DNA of 64,000 nucleotides, from assembly GCF_025950095.1 (NCBI RefSeq), contig NZ_JAPDDR010000013.1:62001-126000 (forward strand). The letters run 5' to 3'. Below, in pieces: positions 59,239-64,000 of the stretch (its first letter is position 1; each line of letters begins with the position of its first letter). The DNA is from Luteolibacter rhizosphaerae. GTDB lineage: Bacteria > Verrucomicrobiota > Verrucomicrobiia > Verrucomicrobiales > Akkermansiaceae. A model generated the notes under the pieces. That model had not been told where the DNA came from. It did not search any database and worked only from the letters and a program-made list of their open reading frames with translations. The position numbers were made by a program, and so were the translations under genes.

Positions 59239-60368
59239 TTCTCGACCGGCTTGCCGTCCTTGGAGACGACATTCACTTCCATCCCTTCGATCACCGCGGT
59301 GAGCGCGGTCACGCAAAGCTGTTCACCGTCCTTGATGCCCTCGGAGACGAGTACGTCGTCGCTCTCGGTGCGCACCACCTTCACCTGGCGGGTGGTCACG
59401 GTGTGGCCATCGCCCACGATCATCACCAGATCGCTCTTCACGAAGGCGCGGCGCGGGACCCGCACCACCTTTTCGATGGTCAGGCCCTCGATCTCGGTGT
59501 GAACGAACTGCCCGGGCAGGGGCGCATCCGGTGGCGTACCGTCGATGCGGGCCACCACCATGATCGAGCGGTTCGCGCGCTGGATCTCGCCCTCGGTTCG
59601 ATCGACCACGGCTTTCCAGGTCCTGTCTTGTCCGCCGGTTTCCTTCAGGATGATTTCCTGTCCCTTCAGGTCGAAGAAGGCGGAATCCTGACGCGGCACC
59701 GGCAGCCGGACTTCGAGCGTCTTGGTCGCGTAGAACTCGGCCAGCGCGCCTGCCTTCGCCACCCGCGTGCCGAGATCGACGAGCTTCTGGCGGATACGGC
59801 CATCGTAGGGCGCGCGCAGCTTGGTGCGCTCCAGATCCCGCATCGCGCGATCCACCGCCGCCTGCATCGCCTCGGCCTTCGCACGGGCCGCCGCCAGTTG
59901 CGGGATGCGGCGCACGAGATCGTTCGGCGTCTGCCCGGGACGGGCGATCCGCTCCCAATCGCGCTCGGCCTGCTCTGCTTTCATCTCCTCCTGCACTACC
60001 TGCAGCTTGGCATCCGCCAGCGAGGATTCGGCCTGTGCCAGCGCCGCCTTGTAGTCGGAGGGATCGATCTCCAGCAGCACGTCGCCTTCCTTGAAATTGC
60101 CTCCTGCCTCGTAGTCCGGGGAGACCGCGATCACCGTGCCTTCCACCTCGGCTGCGGCCCGTGTCACCGTGGCGGGTTCCACCGTCCCCTGCGCGGGGAT
60201 CATCACCTTCAGATCCTGCGTCCGCGCCGTGATCGTCTCCACCTCCGGGATCGGCTTCGGCGGCACCGTCTGCTCCGGCGTCTTCTTCAAACTCATCAGG
60301 CCGCCAGCGATGACGAGACCGACAACAACGATCAAAATAGCCAGAGCAATCTGGACGACGCGTTTCAT
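59235..60368 (-). CDS. RND periplasmic adaptor (membrane fusion protein)
   Basis: 377 residues. N-terminal membrane anchor (VVQIALAILIVVVGLVIAGG), then lipoyl/barrel-sandwich halves (VEGTVIAVSPDYEAGGNFKE GDVLL and APYDGRIRQKLVDLGTRVAK), a coiled-coil hairpin (QAESSLADAKLQVVQEEMKA) and a beta-barrel end with RVPRRAFVKSDLVMIVGDGH. It bridges the RND permease and the outer-membrane channel. Overlaps the permease start and follows the outer-membrane factor gene by 20 bases. Confidence 0.93.
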   Translation of the reverse strand: MKRVVQIALAILIVVVGLVIAGGLMSLKKTPEQTVPPKPIPEVETITARTQDLKVMIPAQGTVEPATVTRAAAEVEGTVIAVSPDYEAGGNFKEGDVLLEIDPSDYKAALAQAESSLADAKLQVVQEEMKAEQAERDWERIARPGQTPNDLVRRIPQLAAARAKAEAMQAAVDRAMRDLERTKLRAPYDGRIRQKLVDLGTRVAKAGALAEFYATKTLEVRLPVPRQDSAFFDLKGQEIILKETGGQDRTWKAVVDRTEGEIQRANRSIMVVARIDGTPPDAPLPGQFVHTEIEGLTIEKVVRVPRRAFVKSDLVMIVGDGHTVTTRQVKVVRTESDDVLVSEGIKDGEQLCVTALTAVIEGMEVNVVSKDGKPVEK

Positions 60369-60388
60369 GGAAGTGGACGGAGGAGAAA

Positions 60389-61798
60389 TCAGGGACCGCG
60401 CAGCACGACGTCGCCGCCGAGCGCGAGGTGAAGGTTGACGCGGTTATCGAGCAGCAGCCGGCGCACCCTCACGAGCGCGGCCGCGGCCTCGATCTGGCGG
60501 TTCTGGGCTTCGAGATAGGTCAGCACGCCACCGGTGCCGTTGCGGAATTCCTCGTTCGAGCGCAGCGCGGCATCGTCTGCGAATTCCACTGTGCGCTGCA
60601 GCTCCTGCTCCTGGCGGCGGAGATAGGTCTCGGCGACCAGCGCTTGCTCGACCTCGCCGAAGGCATCGAGCGTGACCCGTTGGAGGTTCGCGATCGCTTC
60701 CTGCTCCTTGGCATCCGCCTGTTCGATGCCGGCGCGCAGGCGACCGCCTTGGAAGATCGGTTGCGAGAGGCTGCCACCCAGTGCCCAGACACCGTTCGAG
60801 CTGCTCAGGATCTTCTCCAGTTGGTCGGTGGTGGTGCCCAGGCTGCCGGTCAGGCTGATGCTAGGGTAGAGGGCCTTGACCGATTCATCCTTGCGGCGGC
60901 CGGCGGAAGCGAGACGACGCTCCGCTTCTAACAAATCCGGGCGGCGTAGTAGCAGCTCCGATGGCAGGCCGGACGGGGGAGGGGCGGGGAGTTTCGGCAG
61001 CTTGGCCGCGGCGGCCACGTCGCCGGAGGGATAGCGGCCTAACAGAAGCTCCAATTGCCGCAGGGTCCGCTCGCGTTCGCCGCGGCGGCGTTCCAGATCC
61101 GAGCGGCTCGTGGCGAGTTCGGTTTCGCTCAGCCGCACCTGTGCGGCCGATCCTCCGTCTTCCGCGATCGCACGCTCGAAGCGCTCGCGCACCAGTGTGG
61201 AGGATTCCTCGCGGGACTTCACCGCCTTCTCGGCCAGGGTGATCTGTTCGTTGCTCTCCGCCACCGCCAGCCATGCCTTCGCCACCTGGGCGGCCAGCGA
61301 GCTGCGCAGCGCGCGGTCCGCCTGGGCTTGGGCCTCGGCATCGGCGATCGCGGCTTCCGTGCCGGCCTTCGCCTTGCCCCAGAGATCGACTTCCCACGCG
61401 GCCTGAAGCGAGACGCCGAAGCTATTGTTGGTGGAGCCGCCGCTGGCTCCGGGCAGGCCGATGAAGTTCTGCTTCTGCCGCGAGGCATTCAGTCCGGCAC
61501 CGAGTGTGGGCAGGCGGTCGGCTCCGGCGATCTTCGCCACCGCGGCGGCTTGTTCCACGCGGGCGGCGGAGGCGCGCAGGCTGGGATTCGAGCGCTGGGC
61601 TTCCGCGACGAGACGCTCGAGCTGCGAGCCGCCGATCTTGCTCACCCAGTGGTGATCGATCCCGGCGCGGGCTTGTTTGGTGGCGGACCAACTGCCGGGA
61701 ATATCTCCGGCTTCGCCGCTGCGTGAAGCTGGCGACTGGAGCGCACAGGCTCCTAACAATGCCGCCAACAATGGGGCGCTCGCGCGGGAGAGCTTCAT
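60389..61798 (-). CDS. Outer-membrane efflux lipoprotein (NodT/OprM family)
   Basis: 469 residues. Lipobox in LLAALLGACALQ gives a lipidated Cys at the start of a TolC-like channel. Two repeats of the OEP domain with alpha-barrel helices (LRSSLAAQVAKAWLAVAESN; GELE-like LSETELATSRSDLERRRGE) and GYPSGDVAAAAKLPKLPAPPPSGL before RRPDLLEAERRLASAGRR. Forms the outer-membrane duct of the tripartite RND pump. First gene of the three-gene operon, promoter in the 310-bp gap upstream. Confidence 0.93.
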   Translation of the reverse strand: MKLSRASAPLLAALLGACALQSPASRSGEAGDIPGSWSATKQARAGIDHHWVSKIGGSQLERLVAEAQRSNPSLRASAARVEQAAAVAKIAGADRLPTLGAGLNASRQKQNFIGLPGASGGSTNNSFGVSLQAAWEVDLWGKAKAGTEAAIADAEAQAQADRALRSSLAAQVAKAWLAVAESNEQITLAEKAVKSREESSTLVRERFERAIAEDGGSAAQVRLSETELATSRSDLERRRGERERTLRQLELLLGRYPSGDVAAAAKLPKLPAPPPSGLPSELLLRRPDLLEAERRLASAGRRKDESVKALYPSISLTGSLGTTTDQLEKILSSSNGVWALGGSLSQPIFQGGRLRAGIEQADAKEQEAIANLQRVTLDAFGEVEQALVAETYLRRQEQELQRTVEFADDAALRSNEEFRNGTGGVLTYLEAQNRQIEAAAALVRVRRLLLDNRVNLHLALGGDVVLRGP

Positions 61799-62108
61799 AT
61801 CAACTAAAGGCGGGCATGCGGATACTCCCGCCGCGCGCGCCGCGCAATAGTCTCGTGATAAAACTCAACAAAAGATGGGGCCCGCTGTTTGAAACTTGCT
61901 CCCTGAAGATCGCGCTTAACCCCATCGCAGTGTCTTCATCCGCCCGCGGCATGCCGGGGGTTTCAGTTTTATCGGATGCTGCCGTGGATAGAGACGCCTT
62001 GGAACATCGCTAGCAGACCACCTGTCCGACAAGAAACGTCGTAAGGATAAGTCGGGGATAACAATAGCCGAAGGGTGATCGAAGTGGCGCAGCGCAAGCG
62101 CCGCTTCC
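61799..62108. other. 310-bp noncoding gap upstream of RND operon
   Basis: No protein-like frame. Contains the RND promoter region on the minus strand (TTTTGTTGAGTTTTATCACG near 61870) and, at the other end, a hairpin GAAGTGGCGC / GCGCCGCTTC (62081-62107) with one wobble, just past the DUF533 stop as read on the minus strand; it lacks a T-tract. Confidence 0.4.
62081..62107 (-). terminator. Hairpin after DUF533 gene
   Basis: A 10-bp stem with one G-U pair and a 7-nt AGCGCAA loop sits 2 bases from the DUF533 stop. There is no T-tract, so termination is uncertain. Confidence 0.4.
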
Positions 62109-62822
62109 TCAGGCCTTCTCCAGGGTCTCGTGCACCGTGGCGACGAGTTGCTCGTCGAGATCGAGGGCCTTCGACAAGCGGCGCAGGAAGAGATGCTCGG
62201 AGGGAGTGTCCACCTCGATGGAAGTCAGGGCCGCACCGTAGATCTCGCTAGCCTCCTCCGGGCCATTCGCGAGTCCGGCGATTTCTTCCACCGTGGGCGG
62301 CTTGTTGAGGGCACTCGTCAGGCGCGCCTTCTCGGCGGCTTCCACCGGGGCGTTGTCGATCGCATCCGCCAGCGCGCTCATCTCGACGCTATCGATCGTG
62401 CCATCCGCGGCGGCCGCGGCGATCATCGCGAGCACCATCTTCATCGGAAGCTCGCCCGTGACCCTTACCTGAAAGCTCGCCCCGGCGAGATCGGGCGGGA
62501 GCGGCGGTGGAATCAAGTTGGCGGCCGGTGCTGCAGCAGGCAGCACCTGGACTTGTGCCGGTGCGGAATCCTGCTTGCTCTGCTGCCACTTCTGATAGGC
62601 GTAGTAACCCACGCCCGCGATCGCGGCCATGCCGCCCACCTTCACGGCGTTCTTCTGGATCTTCTTCCGCGCCTTGCCGTTCATCAGCATGGAGACCAGT
62701 GCTCCCGATGCCGCACCCCCCAAGGCTCCCTGTGCGCCTGAGGATCCCAGTAGCCCGCCCAGCAGGGACTTGGGATCGCTCTTTGAATTGCTCAGGCTGG
62801 AGAAAAGGGAATCGAGTGACAT
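62109..62822 (-). CDS. DUF533 / TerB-like membrane-associated protein
   Basis: 237 residues from ATG 62822 (MSLDSLFSSLSNSKSDPKSL). The Gly/Ala-rich start (GLLGSSGAQGALGGAASGAL) and a hydrophobic helix AVKVGGMAAIAGVGYYAYQK match DUF533 proteins, and the C-terminal half is a TerB-like helical bundle (KMVLAMIAAAAADGTIDSVE, LFLRRLSKALDLDEQLVATV) with an acidic AAADGTIDSVE site. Function unknown; sometimes linked to envelope stress or tellurite resistance. It precedes the RND operon on the same strand but is separated from it by 310 bases. Confidence 0.88.
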   Translation of the reverse strand: MSLDSLFSSLSNSKSDPKSLLGGLLGSSGAQGALGGAASGALVSMLMNGKARKKIQKNAVKVGGMAAIAGVGYYAYQKWQQSKQDSAPAQVQVLPAAAPAANLIPPPLPPDLAGASFQVRVTGELPMKMVLAMIAAAAADGTIDSVEMSALADAIDNAPVEAAEKARLTSALNKPPTVEEIAGLANGPEEASEIYGAALTSIEVDTPSEHLFLRRLSKALDLDEQLVATVHETLEKA

Positions 62823-62897
62823 GATAGAATAGGATCGCGCGGAATCCCGTGATCCTAGCACGTCGCATCCCGGCAAACCGGGTGGAAAAAATCCCCC

Positions 62898-63071
62898 TTA
62901 TTCCACCAGCTTCATCTCCTTCCCGCAGCCGCACTTGCCCGGCTTGTCGGACTCGCGCACGCACTTGCAGTCTGCCGCACAGCTGCAGACGTAGCGCTTC
63001 TTCGTCGCGGTTTCAGTCGAGGCGCAGGAGCTGAAAAGAAGAACGGGCAGGAGGATCAGAAGGATTTTCAT
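62898..63071 (-). CDS. Tiny cysteine-rich lipoprotein, possible metal binder
   Basis: 57 residues, ATG 63071. Lipoprotein signal MKILLILLPVLLFSSC, then a compact cysteine cluster: VCSCAADCKCVRESDKPGKC and GCGKEM, with seven cysteines beyond the lipidated one (four as CxC pairs). The CxC pairs resemble small metallothionein or CGCGK-type metal sites. It is short, so conservation should be checked, but the signal peptide, spacing and stop are all in order. It sits between the DUF533 gene and glyA on the same strand. Confidence 0.7.
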   Translation of the reverse strand: MKILLILLPVLLFSSCASTETATKKRYVCSCAADCKCVRESDKPGKCGCGKEMKLVE

Positions 63072-63127
63072 CTCCCTGATTCCTACCTGCCCGCATTCGA
63101 TATCGCAAGCTCTCGGCGTTTGTCCGC

Positions 63128-64000
63128 TTACAGGTCGGAGCCTGGCAGCGGGAAGGCCTTGTTGAAGGCGAAGACCTCGCTGCGGATCGCTTCGAGCGCG
63201 GCCTGGTCATCCTTCACCTCCAGCACGCGGTGGATGAAGTCGGCCACGCGTTCCACGTCGGACTCCTTCATGCCGCGGGTGGTCACGGCCGGGGTGCCGA
63301 TGCGGATGCCGCTCGGCTTCATCGGGCTGCCGGTGTCGAAGGGGATGCCGTTCTTGTTCACGGTGATGCCCGCTTCATCCAGCGCATGGGAAGCGTCCGC
63401 ACCGTTCAGACCCTTCGGCCGCAGGTCGACGAGCAGCAGGTGATTGTCCGTGCCGCCGGAGACGATGCGGTAGCCGTGCGAGGCGAGGCGCGCGGCCAGT
63501 GCCTGCGCGTTCTTCACCACCTGCTCGGCATAGCCGCGGAATTCCGGTTGCAGCGCCTCGCCGAAACAGACCGCCTTGGCCGCGATCACATGCATCAGCG
63601 GGCCGCCTTGGATCCCCGGGAAGACTTGGGCGTCGATCTTCTTGGCGAACTCCTGCTTGCACAGGATCACGCCGCCGCGCGGTCCGCGCAGGGACTTGTG
63701 GGTGGTGGTCGTCACGAAGTCCGCGTGCGGCACCGGGTTCGGGTGCACCCCGGCGGCGACGAGGCCGGCGATGTGGGCCATGTCCACGAAGAGATAGGCA
63801 CCCACTTCCTTGGCGATCTTCGCCAGGCGCTCGAAATCGATCTCGCGCGGGTAGGCGGAGGCACCGGCGGTGATCAGCTTCGGCTTCAGCTCGCGGGCGG
63901 TGGCTTCCAGTTCGTCGTAGTCGATCCGCTCGTCATCCTTGCTCACGCCATAGTGGGTCACCTCGTAGAAGCGGCCGGAGAAGTTCGCCTTGTGGCCGTG
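63128..64000 (-). CDS. glyA: Serine hydroxymethyltransferase, C-terminal 290 residues (cut by window end)
   Basis: PLP-dependent enzyme that moves a one-carbon unit between serine and tetrahydrofolate. Visible from [20 protein letters not shown] to the stop. The PLP-lysine motif is [34 protein letters not shown] and the folate-site [13 protein letters not shown] are in place. The frame is open to the window edge, so about 130 N-terminal residues lie beyond 64000. Confidence 0.96.
   Translation of the reverse strand, partial: HGHKANFSGRFYEVTHYGVSKDDERIDYDELEATARELKPKLITAGASAYPREIDFERLAKIAKEVGAYLFVDMAHIAGLVAAGVHPNPVPHADFVTTTTHKSLRGPRGGVILCKQEFAKKIDAQVFPGIQGGPLMHVIAAKAVCFGEALQPEFRGYAEQVVKNAQALAARLASHGYRIVSGGTDNHLLLVDLRPKGLNGADASHALDEAGITVNKNGIPFDTGSPMKPSGIRIGTPAVTTRGMKESDVERVADFIHRVLEVKDDQAALEAIRSEVFAFNKAFPLPGSDL

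Noticed and set aside
55837-59502. Long plus-strand open frames of 544 and 625 residues
   Set aside because: Antisense to the RND permease, whose translation is fully conserved; the frames have Asp/His/Arg-rich composition.
1-64000. tRNA, rRNA, CRISPR array, prophage and parS sites
   Set aside because: No T-loop or anticodon-arm cloverleaf, no repeat-spacer arrays, no phage genes and no TGTTTCACGTGAAACA site were seen; the heptad arrays have no spacers and are not CRISPR.

Overview
The window is chromosomal DNA of a high-GC, Gram-negative bacterium, most likely a Verrucomicrobiaceae-type verrucomicrobium (Luteolibacter/Haloferula-like). This is inferred from protein architecture, not from a database search. 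The pointers are secreted proteins with short C-terminal PEP-CTERM anchors ending in RRRR-type tails, a giant autotransporter-associated beta-strand-repeat protein with a D-x-DGDGLTNLEEY tail, many small lipoproteins, pseudopilins, GH5 cellulase-like enzymes, and gene starts that mostly lack Shine-Dalgarno sequences. No rRNA, tRNA, CRISPR, prophage or plasmid genes were recognised. The only mobile-type element is a RAYT/REP pair.

Layout. 1-5.6 kb: the end of a hydantoinase B gene, a secreted protein, a compact HEAT-repeat / ECF sigma / PEP-CTERM-tailed anti-sigma-like operon, and two related genes that share an N-terminal motif and a leader. 5.6-9.6 kb: a DtxR/MntR regulator, a GH5 enzyme and an MsbA-like ABC exporter. 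9.6-10.4 kb: a REP-associated tyrosine transposase between two inverted GTAG-headed REP copies. 10.5-14.1 kb: GYF-AIM24 protein, TPR-like protein, cytidine deaminase, isochorismate-synthase-like enzyme and membrane proteins. 14.3-18.2 kb: a small PEP-CTERM protein, a second GH5 enzyme, lipoproteins and a DUF4394 PEP-CTERM protein. 18.3-26.6 kb: pgi, apt, tmk, a pseudopilin, DUF3616 and coiled-coil proteins, the cbpA/cbpM chaperone pair and a DUF1328 peptide. 26.6-32 kb: a noncoding stretch with a candidate small RNA, the 1366-residue beta-strand protein, and a lipoprotein carrying an acyl-carrier-protein fold that lacks the phosphopantetheine serine. 32-38.4 kb: parB, a glutaminyl-cyclase-like M28 protein and a tightly overlapping hemX-hemA-hemC-cobA/hemD operon. 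38.4-47.2 kb: LuxR regulator, nrnA, truB, a REP-like repeat island, obg, a VapBC-type toxin-antitoxin pair, a MATE pump and hflX. 47.2-55.9 kb: a C-type-lectin protein, the Rrf2/cysE divergent pair, a patatin-like lipoprotein, a five-PAS two-component system, cytochrome c and DUF4259. 55.9-64 kb: a complete RND efflux operon, a DUF533 protein, a tiny Cys-rich lipoprotein and the C-terminal part of glyA.

Working together: the haem genes form one operon from glutamyl-tRNA to uroporphyrinogen III and on to precorrin-2. cbpA/cbpM, sigma/anti-sigma, VapBC, the kinase/regulator pair and the RND triad are clear functional sets with overlapping or nearly abutting genes. The points most worth following up are the serine-less exported ACP-like lipoprotein, the sigma / PEP-CTERM anti-sigma locus with its twin downstream genes, the RAYT/REP pair, the candidate RNA at 26.87-27.0 kb, and the Rrf2/cysE start codons that overlap on opposite strands.
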